Source: an uncultured Pirellula sp.
GTDB taxonomy: Bacteria; Planctomycetota; Planctomycetia; Pirellulales; Pirellulaceae
Direction of reading: 5' to 3'
Length of the DNA stretch: 14,108 nucleotides
Assembly (NCBI GenBank): GCA_903837255.1
Contig: CAILTZ010000735.1
Location: 1 to 14,108 of the forward strand
Under the pieces are notes generated by a model. It had not been told where the DNA came from. It saw only the letters and a program-made list of their open reading frames with translations, and did no database searches. A program made the translations under genes and the position numbers. Of the stretch, positions 7,963 to 14,108 are shown in pieces; position 1 is the first letter of the stretch, and each line of letters opens with the position of its first letter.

Positions 7963-7986
7963 TTTCCGAGGCGGAAACCTTCCGCC
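7963..7986 (+). promoter_or_regulatory. Mutually exclusive hairpins in the probable cphA leader
   Basis: TTTCCG (7963-7968) can pair with CGGAAA (7972-7977) around an AGG loop. Alternatively GGCGGAA (7970-7976) can pair with TTCCGCC (7980-7986) around an ACC loop. The shared middle segment means only one can form at a time, an arrangement used by attenuators and some riboswitches. It lies 150-175 bases upstream of the cphA start. No U-run follows, and no known riboswitch class is recognised. Regulatory function is speculation. Confidence 0.3.
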
Positions 7987-8126
7987 AAAAACTGAACATC
8001 CTCTCGTCTACTATCCACTGGCTGCATGGAATCTGGAGCAGCATGGCGACCGCGGAACGGTCGTGGAAGTTTCGAGGGATGCCAATGCAGGTCGGAAAGG
8101 CTACTTTTCTAGCAGCAGCGACGGTC

Positions 8127-8132
8127 AGAGGA
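8127..8132 (+). promoter_or_regulatory. Ribosome binding site of cphA
   Basis: AGAGGA lies four bases before the ATG at 8137. The spacing is slightly short, but together with the family-typical N-terminus MKILKVNKLRGPN it fixes the start. Confidence 0.55.
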
Positions 8133-8136
8133 AACT

Positions 8137-10857
8137 ATGAAGATACTTAAGGTGAACAAGCTTCGAGGCCCAAATATTTGGGCGAATTATCCGGTTCTCG
8201 AAGCCTGGATTGACCTCGAGGAAATGAAGGACACCTCGTCGGAGATGATCCCTGGTTTTAACGAGCGGCTCATGGGTTGGCTGCCGACGATGGTCGAGCA
8301 CCGCTGCAGCATTGGCGAACGAGGAGGGTTTTTTATCCGCTTGCGTCGCGGTACCTACATGGCCCACATCCTCGAACACGTTACGCTGGAACTTCAGTCT
8401 CTTGCAGGGACCCCGGTAGGATTTGGCCGAGCCAGAGAGACCAACACCGACGGCATCTATAAAGTCGCCATCGCTTACAAAGAAGAGAGACTGGCATTGG
8501 CATGTTTGGACAAAGCCTTTGAGCTGATTCAGGCTGCAATCCACGACACGCCCTTTGACGTGACCAAGGTTGTCGCAGAGCTCAAAGAATATGCTTACGA
8601 TGTTTGCTTGGGACCCAGCACCCGATCGATTGTCGATGCGGCCAAGTCCAAAAGCATTCCATGGCGCAGGCTCAACGAGGGAAGCCTCGTGCAGCTCGGC
8701 TACGGCGTCCATCAGCGGCGTATCTGCACCGCAGAGACCGACTCGACCAGCGCCATCGCCGAGTCCATTGCACAAGACAAAGAACTCACGCGAACCTTGC
8801 TGCGTTCGATCGGCATTCCCACGCCTGAGGGCCGTTCGGTCGAGAGCGCCGAGGACGCCTGGGAGGCAGCCGAGGACATCGGCTTGCCAGTGGTCGTCAA
8901 ACCTCAGTACGGCAATCACGGACGCGGAGTTGCCACGAACCTCCAATCGCGCGAACAAGTCATGGCGGCTTACAGCGCCGCCCGCGAAGAAGGCCGTTCA
9001 ATTGTGGTCGAACGACATGCCCCTGGTGACGATTACCGAATGCTCGTCGTTGGCGGCAAACTCGTCGCCGCCGCTCGTCGCGAACCTGCCCACGTGATCG
9101 GTGACGGTCAGTCGACGGTTCAAAAACTGATCGATAAGGTCAACGAAGATCCACGCCGTAGCGATGGACACTCAACTTCGCTGAGCTTGATCAAAATCGA
9201 TGCCGTCGCACTAGGTGTTTTGCTCGATCAAGGCATGACGCCAGACACGATTCCTCCTGTTGGCAAGAAAGTGCTTATCCGTCGCAATGCGAACTTGAGC
9301 ACCGGCGGAACGGCCAGCGATGTGACCGATCAACTTCACCCAGACGTCGCTAGGCATGCGATCGAGGCTGCACGCATCGTCGGCCTGGATATCGCAGGCG
9401 TCGACATTGTCGCCCAAGACATCTCGCAACCGCTTCAAGGTCAACGCGGTGTGATTGTCGAGGTCAACGCAGGACCGGGTCTGAGGATGCACATCGAACC
9501 CTCTTCGGGTTCCCCAAGACCTGTTGGTGACGCGATCATCGAGATGATGTTCCCCGCTGAAAACAACGGCCGAATTCCAATTATCAGCGTCACTGGAGTC
9601 AACGGAAAAACGACCACCACACGCCTGATCGCCCACATGGTCGCAAGCGCCGGCAAAAAGGTCGGGATGACCTGCACCGACGGTATCTACGTCGGGGGAC
9701 GCCGGATCGACTCAGGCGATTGCAGCGGGCCACAAAGCGCACGATCCATCCTGATGAATCCCTTTGTCGAAGCAGCAGTGCTCGAGACCGCACGCGGCGG
9801 AATCCTACGCGAAGGCCTCGGATTTGATTTCTGCGATGTCGGTATCGTCACCAACGTCGGCGAAGGAGACCACCTGGGACTCTCCGATATCGAAACCATC
9901 GAACAACTCGCCAAAGTCAAGCGATGCGTCATCGAAGCTGTTCACAAGAATGGTTTTGGCGTCCTAAAAGCAAACGATCCGCTGACGGCGGAAATGGCTG
10001 AGAAGTGCAAAGGCCGCGTTATCTTCTTTGCGATCGATGAGAACGATCCGGTCCTAACCGACCATCGCATCAAAGGTCAACGCGTCGTCTTTGTTCGCAG
10101 CGGGATGATCATCATCGCCGAAGGGGCCGAAGAAACCGCGCTAACGACGCTCGACAAGATCCCGCTGACCCACCAAGGACGAATCCTATTCCAAGTCGAA
10201 AACGTCCTGGCTGGCGTTGCCGCTTGCTGGGGCGCCGGTATGTCGGTCTCTCAAATCGTCATCGGACTCGAATCCTTCAGCGCCCATATGGATAAAGTTC
10301 CAGGTCGATTCAATCTCTTGGAAGTCCACGGAGCGACCGTCGTTGCCGATTACGGTCACAACAGCTCAAGCCTCTTGGCGATCATCGAAGCCCTGGGGAA
10401 TTTTCCCCATGGACACCGTACAGTCGTCTACTCGGCTGCCGGCGACCGCCGAGACATCGATATGATTCGTCAAGGCGAGATCCTGGCCGATCACTTCGAT
10501 CGTATCATCCTCTACGAGGACCAATACCTACGCGGTCGAAAACCCGGCGAGATATCCGCAATTTTCAAACGCGGTATGGATTCAGGAAAACGAGTCAAAG
10601 AGGTCTACGACTTTATCGGTTGGGAAAAAGCCTTCGAGCACGCACTGACCTTGATCAAAGCCGGTGACTTGATGCTCCTTCAAGCGGACACCATCGATGA
10701 TACCGTGCAGTACCTCCAGCGAGCTATGGAGCACAACCAACTCGGACGAGAAATCGATCTGACTTCAGCCCTCGAGACCAATCCCACCACTGGCAACTCT
10801 ACCCATGAGTCCGCACCAGCGGTGCCAGTTGGCAATAAATCAACTGCCAATAAATAG
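8137..10857 (+). CDS. cphA: Cyanophycin synthetase
   Basis: Makes cyanophycin (multi-L-arginyl-poly-L-aspartate), a cytoplasmic nitrogen-storage polymer, by ATP-dependent stepwise addition of Asp to the backbone and Arg to its side chains. It has 906 residues, slightly longer than typical members. The N-terminal domain starts MKILKVNKLRGPN. The ATP-grasp domain at about 215-475 has VVVKPQYGNHGRGV (Lys255), the block LRRNANLSTGGTA in its RR variant, and VEVNAGPGLRMH. The Mur-ligase-like domain from about 481 has an intact P-loop GVNGKTTTTR (Gly487 to Lys491) and ETARGGILREGLGF near 549-562. PGRFNLLEVHGATVVADYGH and AAGDRRDIDM complete the Mur domain. Both ATP sites look intact, which favours a CphA1-type enzyme over CphA2. 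The last 30 or so residues are a Thr/Ser/Asn/Pro/Ala-rich tail of low complexity. No cyanophycinase gene is in the window. Convergent with pduO. Confidence 0.95.
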   Translation: MKILKVNKLRGPNIWANYPVLEAWIDLEEMKDTSSEMIPGFNERLMGWLPTMVEHRCSIGERGGFFIRLRRGTYMAHILEHVTLELQSLAGTPVGFGRARETNTDGIYKVAIAYKEERLALACLDKAFELIQAAIHDTPFDVTKVVAELKEYAYDVCLGPSTRSIVDAAKSKSIPWRRLNEGSLVQLGYGVHQRRICTAETDSTSAIAESIAQDKELTRTLLRSIGIPTPEGRSVESAEDAWEAAEDIGLPVVVKPQYGNHGRGVATNLQSREQVMAAYSAAREEGRSIVVERHAPGDDYRMLVVGGKLVAAARREPAHVIGDGQSTVQKLIDKVNEDPRRSDGHSTSLSLIKIDAVALGVLLDQGMTPDTIPPVGKKVLIRRNANLSTGGTASDVTDQLHPDVARHAIEAARIVGLDIAGVDIVAQDISQPLQGQRGVIVEVNAGPGLRMHIEPSSGSPRPVGDAIIEMMFPAENNGRIPIISVTGVNGKTTTTRLIAHMVASAGKKVGMTCTDGIYVGGRRIDSGDCSGPQSARSILMNPFVEAAVLETARGGILREGLGFDFCDVGIVTNVGEGDHLGLSDIETIEQLAKVKRCVIEAVHKNGFGVLKANDPLTAEMAEKCKGRVIFFAIDENDPVLTDHRIKGQRVVFVRSGMIIIAEGAEETALTTLDKIPLTHQGRILFQVENVLAGVAACWGAGMSVSQIVIGLESFSAHMDKVPGRFNLLEVHGATVVADYGHNSSSLLAIIEALGNFPHGHRTVVYSAAGDRRDIDMIRQGEILADHFDRIILYEDQYLRGRKPGEISAIFKRGMDSGKRVKEVYDFIGWEKAFEHALTLIKAGDLMLLQADTIDDTVQYLQRAMEHNQLGREIDLTSALETNPTTGNSTHESAPAVPVGNKSTANK

Positions 10858-10881
10858 GGTACCTACTGGCATGCGATCCCG

Positions 10882-10921
10882 TTAGGACTGCCCCTTAAGG
10901 CTGCCCCCTTAGGATTGCCTC
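10882..10921. repeat. Three imperfect tandem copies of a 13-14 base unit at the cphA/pduO junction
   Basis: Consecutive copies read TTAGGACTGCCCC (10882-10894), TTAAGGCTGCCCCC (10895-10908) and TTAGGATTGCCTC (10909-10921). The third copy contains the pduO stop codon (TTA on this strand) and its last codons, so on the minus strand the other two repeat a CAG-TCC-TAA-like module just past the stop. It fills most of the 51 bases between the convergent stops. Confidence 0.6.
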
Positions 10922-11466
10922 GGCGTGCCCCAGGTTGTGTCGGCCACGCCAAGTTCAAAGTTCGCATAGCGAGCCATCACAAACAGCATATCGCTCAATC
11001 GATTCAGGAAGATCACGATGTGCGAGACATCGCTCACGCGACGGTCGTGCCCCAGACGCACGATCTCGCGCTCGACCCGACGGCAGATGGTACGAGCAAG
11101 ATGCAGGTGAGCGGCTTGGGGACTACCCCCCGGTAGGATGAAGTTCCTCAGAGGCGGCAACGCCACCTCCATCGAATCGATCCAATCTTCAAGCTTTGCG
11201 ACATGCGGATTGCTATCCCACTTCAATTTGTGCTGTTCGGGGTCAGGGCTAGCCAATTCGGCCCCGATCGAGAACAGTTGATGCTGGACAGCGTCGAGCA
11301 TCTGATCGAGCTTGGGCGAAAGCCCCGTGCTGCGCGCTGTCCCGAGAATCGCATTGAGTTCATCGACCGAACCGTAGGCGCAAATCCGAGCGTCATCCTT
11401 TGAAACCCTCGGACCCCCAAAAAGTCCCGTCGTACCCGCATCCCCTGTCTTGGTGTAGATCTTCAT
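10909..11466 (-). CDS. pduO: PduO-type cob(I)alamin adenosyltransferase
   Basis: Transfers the 5'-deoxyadenosyl group of ATP to cob(I)alamin to make adenosylcobalamin, the coenzyme of B12-dependent mutases and dehydratases; cytoplasmic. The 185 residues match the family length. The N-terminal ATP-binding motif is MKIYTKTGDAGTTGLFGG (1-18). YGSVDELNAILG (31-42) follows, then FILPGG (109-114) and AHLHLARTICRRVERE (119-134). NRLSDMLFVMAR (155-166) closes the active site. The ATG at 11466 is chosen because TKTGD normally follows directly on the start. The frame continues upstream to 11733, but that stretch has no family similarity and runs into the divergent Nudix gene. No other B12 gene and no recognisable cobalamin riboswitch are in the window. 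It could be annotated as cobO, but the sequence is PduO family and not CobA/BtuR. Confidence 0.94.
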   Translation of the reverse strand: MKIYTKTGDAGTTGLFGGPRVSKDDARICAYGSVDELNAILGTARSTGLSPKLDQMLDAVQHQLFSIGAELASPDPEQHKLKWDSNPHVAKLEDWIDSMEVALPPLRNFILPGGSPQAAHLHLARTICRRVEREIVRLGHDRRVSDVSHIVIFLNRLSDMLFVMARYANFELGVADTTWGTPRQS

Positions 11467-11656
11467 CGGCGAAGCCTTCGTTTGGACGAGCGTTGAATCG
11501 GCAATCGAACTCATTAGCATCAGAACTCCACAGGCCAAGCGCCACAGAATCCATCGCTGGGGTATCATACTGGGCTGGCAATCAATGGGAAGTGCAAGCA
11601 CCCGGTGCCTATGCATCGCCGACCAAGAGCCCAGTAGCAGGAGCCATAGCTTGGAA
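11467..11656. other. Divergent intergenic region, pduO / Nudix
   Basis: 190 bases shared by two divergent genes. The nearest thing to a -10 is TATCAT at 11563-11568 on the plus strand, overlapping TATGAT on the minus strand (11569-11564). Neither has a good -35 partner, so no promoter is claimed. I see no B12-box or other riboswitch core. Confidence 0.3.
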
Positions 11657-12124
11657 ATGAGCGAAAAGCCGACCGTCTTTGCAGCCGGATATCTGATTTT
11701 CCGCAAGTCAGATCGTTTGGAGTTTTTGCTCATGAAGCACCCCGATCGCTGGGATTTGCCAAAAGGTCATCTCGACCCAGGCGAGTCTGCCTGCGATGCG
11801 GCCAAGAGAGAACTCACCGAGGAGACAGGCATTGCGATCGAGGCGGTTTGGACCGATCCGAGCTTTGAATTCACCAGTCTTTACTGGGTATCGAAGCGCA
11901 ACGTCCCGCAGAAAGAATCGCTTAAGGAATTAACGATTTATTTAGGCCTGCTGGTGCGTCCGGTCCAGATCGCTTGTACCGAGCACCCCGAGTACCAATG
12001 GTGGGACTGGAACCCCCCACATCGAATCCAGCCAAGAGCGATCGATCCGCTCCTGGATGCGGTGGAAAATCACTTTCGCGACCAACCAGAAATTTACAAA
12101 AGGTTCTTGGAAAGGAACTTCTAA
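11657..12124 (+). CDS. Nudix hydrolase, likely Ap4A (bis(5'-nucleosyl)-tetraphosphatase) type
   Basis: Cytoplasmic Nudix-family pyrophosphohydrolase of 155 residues. The Nudix box is complete and in exact register: Gly37 to Ile59, GHLDPGE followed by seven residues and RELTEETGI, with the metal-binding Glu52, Glu55 and Glu56. The block FLLMKHPDRWDLPKGHLDPGE is typical of the asymmetrical diadenosine tetraphosphate hydrolase group, which splits Ap4A to ATP and AMP. The closely related RppH-type RNA pyrophosphohydrolases cannot be excluded. The ATG at 11657 gives the usual short strand leading into AAGYLIFRK. The frame remains open to 11585, but the added residues look non-coding and would intrude into the shared promoter region. 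The ribosome site is weak. Its TAA shares four bases with the stop of the convergent gene. Confidence 0.9.
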   Translation: MSEKPTVFAAGYLIFRKSDRLEFLLMKHPDRWDLPKGHLDPGESACDAAKRELTEETGIAIEAVWTDPSFEFTSLYWVSKRNVPQKESLKELTIYLGLLVRPVQIACTEHPEYQWWDWNPPHRIQPRAIDPLLDAVENHFRDQPEIYKRFLERNF

Positions 12125-12834
12125 GCCGAACGAGGGCGATAGCGACCGGTCCCGAAAGTCCGAACTCGACGGGAAGCTTGGATAACCGCACGCTCCACTG
12201 CCTTGATTTTCCTGTAGACCATCGGCCGATTTTGGAACCGATCCAAGGAGCGACGGTACTTGAGGAAGAACATAAACGTTTCGGCAAAGTCCTCGCTCGC
12301 GTTGGTCGTCGCGTAGTCGGTAATGAACTCGCTTAAAAGGTGGCCATAAAAGAAGTTCAGTTGGCCTTTCGGACTGCGGCAGCGTTTTTTCCCAGCCAGA
12401 TACTCGGGGTCTCGCTTCAGAGCCTTGCGCCACTGGCTGTAAGGAGTTGGGTTGCAATTGGTGTAGGCGGCTCCAAAGGCCCGAGAGAACCATTCACCGC
12501 GAAAAAACGAGGGATCGTGAAAGTACCATGCATGCGCGTACTCATGGCGAATCGTGTCGCATAGGGTCAGCCCCGGCTTTCGCGGCTGATGTGGCAGATC
12601 CCTAGGTAAATAAATCACCCCTGGACGGTAGCCCCACTTGGCGTAGTGGCCGACCTGTTCGAAAACATAGCCTCGTTCCCCCACACTTTTGGCCCCCGAG
12701 ATGATCAACTCGACAACGTCCAGGTACAAGCCATCGGCCAGCAACCCGACTTGTGCGAGTTCGTGACGGACGTGGTTGTAAGCTCGATCGACGTTGGCCA
12801 TGGTGGGATACGAAAAACGGGTCAGAACTCGCAT
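12121..12834 (-). CDS. Putative zinc metallopeptidase-like protein (HEYAH motif), unknown family
   Basis: A protein of 237 residues that I do not recognise as a named enzyme. It has a zinc-protease signature HEYAH at residues 97-101 in DTIRHEYAHAWYFHD. About 80 residues later TTNASEDFAETFMFF (176-190) supplies acidic residues (Glu181, Glu185) that could give a third zinc ligand. The HExxH plus EDFAE pairing recalls uncharacterised bacterial peptidase families such as the Peptidase_Mx type, but this is a resemblance and not an assignment. No signal peptide is seen from the chosen start. The C-terminus is strongly basic (SRRVRTFGTGRYRPRSA), which might bind nucleic acid or cell wall. The frame extends to an ATG at 12948, but the extra 38 residues look non-coding and would swallow a hairpin at 12917-12932, so the ATG at 12834 is preferred. 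Its stop overlaps that of the Nudix gene. Confidence 0.7.
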   Translation of the reverse strand: MRVLTRFSYPTMANVDRAYNHVRHELAQVGLLADGLYLDVVELIISGAKSVGERGYVFEQVGHYAKWGYRPGVIYLPRDLPHQPRKPGLTLCDTIRHEYAHAWYFHDPSFFRGEWFSRAFGAAYTNCNPTPYSQWRKALKRDPEYLAGKKRCRSPKGQLNFFYGHLLSEFITDYATTNASEDFAETFMFFLKYRRSLDRFQNRPMVYRKIKAVERAVIQASRRVRTFGTGRYRPRSA

Positions 12835-13079
12835 CCCTGCGCTGAAATGTCTGCTTGCTAGTCTGCTTGGAGACCCAGGCCCAATCAACAACCAATCTCT
12901 AAAAATCAGTCTGATCCCCCTCGCAAGAGGGGTTTGGCACTGGAGCATTCACCCGGACGCCTCCTGCTTCCGGCGGGCTGATTATTCGGCGGTGGGTTCA
13001 CCAAGGACCAGAGCCTAGAAAATCGAAAAACTCCGTAAACCTTTTCCTAGAAAGAGTTTGCGTGAAATAAAACAGACGA

Positions 13080-13145
13080 AAAACTCGGGGACAGACCCCG
13101 CGCCCTACCCTTAAAACTCGGGGACAGACCCCGCGCCCTACCCTT
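13080..13145 (-). repeat. Tandem pair of perfect 33-base REP-like repeats
   Basis: Two identical 33-base copies abut at 13080-13112 and 13113-13145. Each contains a stem CGGGG-ACAGA-CCCCG (13086-13100 and 13119-13133). On the minus strand each reads GTAG, then GGCG, then this stem, then a T-run. That is the layout of REP elements served by RAYT (REP-associated tyrosine) transposases, where a GTAG/GGAG tetranucleotide lies 5' of the hairpin. No RAYT gene is in the window. The repeat is seen directly; the REP assignment is inference. A ten-base partial match, CGAAAAACTC, at 13024-13033 may be a remnant of a further copy. Confidence 0.75.
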
Positions 13146-13248
13146 GACTCCATAAGTTTTTTTGTTTTTGCTTGTGCCCGCAGTGAATAAACCGATACAA
13201 TCACCGGCGGAGGTTTTGAATTTACTCGATTCCCAACCACAGGACCTG

Positions 13249-13254
13249 TATACT
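13249..13254 (+). promoter_or_regulatory. Possible -10 element for the right-edge gene
   Basis: TATACT (five of six consensus) lies 124 bases upstream of the chosen GTG. The hexamer 17 bases upstream, TCGATT, is a poor -35. Weak support. Confidence 0.25.
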
Positions 13255-13377
13255 ACCAGGACCGCAGTTTTCTCTCCCGGCGGTCATTCCTAGCCACTTA
13301 CTTCAGTGCAAGCCGAGCCGGTATTGAAAACCTACAACGCACCCAGACCCCAGATCACTTTCCCTGCCGTTGGGTTC

Positions 13378-14108
13378 GTGGCATCTTTGAAGAAATTTCG
13401 CTATCTGGCATGCTTGGCCGTCTTGGCTTGCTGCGAAACGTCCCTGGCCGACGCTTCGGACCCAAAGGAGCTGACCAAGGCCGCAAGTTGGAAGTGGTCC
13501 AGCGGACCGGTGTGGCTCGACCGGCTCCTGGCGTGGATCGACTCTAGCCCAGGGGGTGACTCGAAGGCTGTGGTCAAAGAGTCAGCCAATCGAATCGGTG
13601 GACTCCAGGGGAACGAGCTCCACGAGGGATTGCTCCAAGTCGCTTCCCAGATCGATCCTGCGATCGCTGAATTTCTTCGAGCCCTCGAACAACCTTGGGC
13701 TTCGGATTCCTACCAAAAGCTCGATGCGCAGATGAGTTCTTTGATCGCCAATGGGGCGATTCCCGGCTGGATCAAGCCTGATTTGCAACTGGCCTTCTGC
13801 CGTGCCTTGATCCAAAACCAATGGGTTGATGAAGCATGGGCTAGACTCCAAAGCTTGGAAATCGACAGCTTGAGCGATCCATCGAGCTGGCTTTTTTCCT
13901 CCGGAGTGTGCCAGCACTATCTTCTCCAAAAGCAGCCCTGCGTGGAGTCTCTCAAAAGACTCCTTGAGCGAGAGTCGGAGATTCCAACCCGCTATGCGAT
14001 CACCGCTAGGTTGATGCTCAGCGATATCGAGCCGCTCAAGCAGGATTCGCTCGACGAAGTGGCTCGGATGATGAATGATGTCGAGAGGAGACTGACATTG
14101 GGTCGGAC
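13378..14108 (+). CDS. Exported hypothetical protein, 3' truncated by window
   Basis: Open to the right edge with 243 residues visible; no homologue can be named with confidence. The likely start is the GTG at 13378, which places a complete signal peptide at the N-terminus: ASLKKFRY, then LACLAVLACC, and a possible cleavage after SLADA. The VLACC stretch might instead be a loose lipobox. The frame is open back to the TAG at 13291, so GTG 13306 and TTG 13324 are alternatives, but they bury the signal. The body is helical and Trp/Leu-rich, with paired-helix blocks such as LQLAFCRALIQNQWVDEAWA and SLKRLLERESE that suggest a TPR-like scaffold. The visible end, MMNDVERRLTLGR, resembles conserved motifs I associate with large secreted planctomycete proteins of unknown function. 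The missing C-terminus prevents a firmer call. Confidence 0.72.
   Translation, partial: MASLKKFRYLACLAVLACCETSLADASDPKELTKAASWKWSSGPVWLDRLLAWIDSSPGGDSKAVVKESANRIGGLQGNELHEGLLQVASQIDPAIAEFLRALEQPWASDSYQKLDAQMSSLIANGAIPGWIKPDLQLAFCRALIQNQWVDEAWARLQSLEIDSLSDPSSWLFSSGVCQHYLLQKQPCVESLKRLLERESEIPTRYAITARLMLSDIEPLKQDSLDEVARMMNDVERRLTLGR

Larger units (their letters stand above)
7679..8136. other. 458-base non-coding interval between the oxidoreductase and cphA
   Basis: No convincing gene is present: the open frames here (for example 7784-8140) have no ribosome site, no recognisable motif and an unnatural composition. The interval holds two clusters of inverted repeats, described separately: one within about 125 bases of the oxidoreductase stop and one in the likely cphA leader. 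A weaker hairpin pairs GACCG (8048-8052) with CGGTC (8058-8062). I could not identify a good promoter for cphA here. Confidence 0.6.
12835..13377. other. 543-base non-coding interval before the right-edge gene
   Basis: No credible gene is seen on either strand. The interval holds a hairpin with a GCAA tetraloop (CCCCTC 12917-12922 / GAGGGG 12927-12932), a tandem 33-base REP-like repeat, a T-rich tract at 13157-13169 and a weak inverted repeat GACCGC/GCGGTC (13260-13265 / 13280-13285). It is the only interval in the window with clear dispersed-repeat character. Confidence 0.6.

Noticed and set aside
7784..8140. 118-residue open frame between the oxidoreductase and cphA
   Set aside because: No Shine-Dalgarno, begins inside a hairpin, overlaps the cphA start and has no coherent protein features.
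8125..8958. 277-residue open frame antisense to cphA
   Set aside because: It lies wholly opposite strongly conserved cphA codons, has no family motif and is explained by codon bias of the real gene.
11467..11656. Cobalamin riboswitch upstream of pduO
   Set aside because: I looked for a B12-box-like core in the leader and found none; the leader is also short for that class.
11467..11733. N-terminal extension of PduO with a hydrophobic stretch
   Set aside because: The family normally starts at MKIYTKTGD; the extension overlaps the divergent Nudix gene and shows no conserved features.
12917..12932. Intrinsic terminator (CCCCTC-GCAA-GAGGGG)
   Set aside because: Only a three-base T-run follows on the plus strand, and no plus-strand gene ends before it; it sits upstream of the HEYAH gene.
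12835..12948. Extended start of the HEYAH protein at 12948
   Set aside because: The added residues look like translated intergenic DNA and contain a hairpin; no signal peptide is gained. Not fully excluded.
13080..13145. CRISPR array
   Set aside because: The two repeats abut with no spacer, and no cas genes are present; a REP pair fits better.
13209..13293. Short leader peptide after the GGAGG at 13209-13213
   Set aside because: The only in-frame start is a TTG two bases from the GGAGG, too close for normal initiation.

Overview
The window most resembles a chromosomal segment of a planctomycete of the Pirellulales (Rhodopirellula-like) kind. The evidence is indirect: a Tat-signal Gfo/Idh/MocA oxidoreductase of the type that is multiplied in that phylum, a DUF58 plus BatA-like von Willebrand pair, a secreted M28 peptidase carrying a PDZ domain, genes that mostly stand alone, weak or absent Shine-Dalgarno sites, and moderate GC. 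No rRNA, tRNA, integrase, transposase or CRISPR array is visible, so the lineage is inferred from gene content only.

Layout, left to right. (1) Positions 1-1056 hold the 3' part of an HtrA/Deg serine protease with two PDZ domains; the start and the catalytic His lie outside the window. A 77-base nested palindrome follows its stop. (2) 1249-3132 (+) encodes a secreted PA-M28-PDZ metallopeptidase, so two PDZ-bearing envelope proteases sit side by side. (3) 6137-3145 (-) is a two-gene unit, DUF58 then a BatA-like membrane vWA protein, with the second gene's ribosome site abutting the first gene's stop. The MoxR ATPase that usually heads such operons is not adjacent. (4) Back-to-back promoter candidates at 6211-6273 separate that unit from a Tat-exported Gfo/Idh/MocA oxidoreductase, 6338-7678 (+). 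(5) A 458-base structured gap leads to cphA (cyanophycin synthetase, 8137-10857 +). (6) pduO-type cobalamin adenosyltransferase (11466-10909 -) converges on cphA; a triplicated 13-14 base unit lies between them and includes the pduO stop. (7) A Nudix hydrolase of the Ap4A type (11657-12124 +) is divergent from pduO and overlaps, stop to stop, the next gene: (8) a HEYAH zinc-protease-like protein of unknown family (12834-12121 -). (9) A 540-base gap with a perfect tandem 33-base REP-like repeat precedes (10) a secreted or lipoprotein hypothetical reading off the right edge from a probable GTG start at 13378.

The genes do not form one pathway. The left third is envelope proteolysis and membrane assembly, the middle is redox and nitrogen storage, and the right is cofactor and nucleotide housekeeping plus unknowns. 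No defence system or other clearly new multi-gene system is visible. The most worthwhile unknowns are the HEYAH protein, the REP-like pair, the cphA leader with mutually exclusive hairpins, and the triplicated repeat at the cphA/pduO junction.
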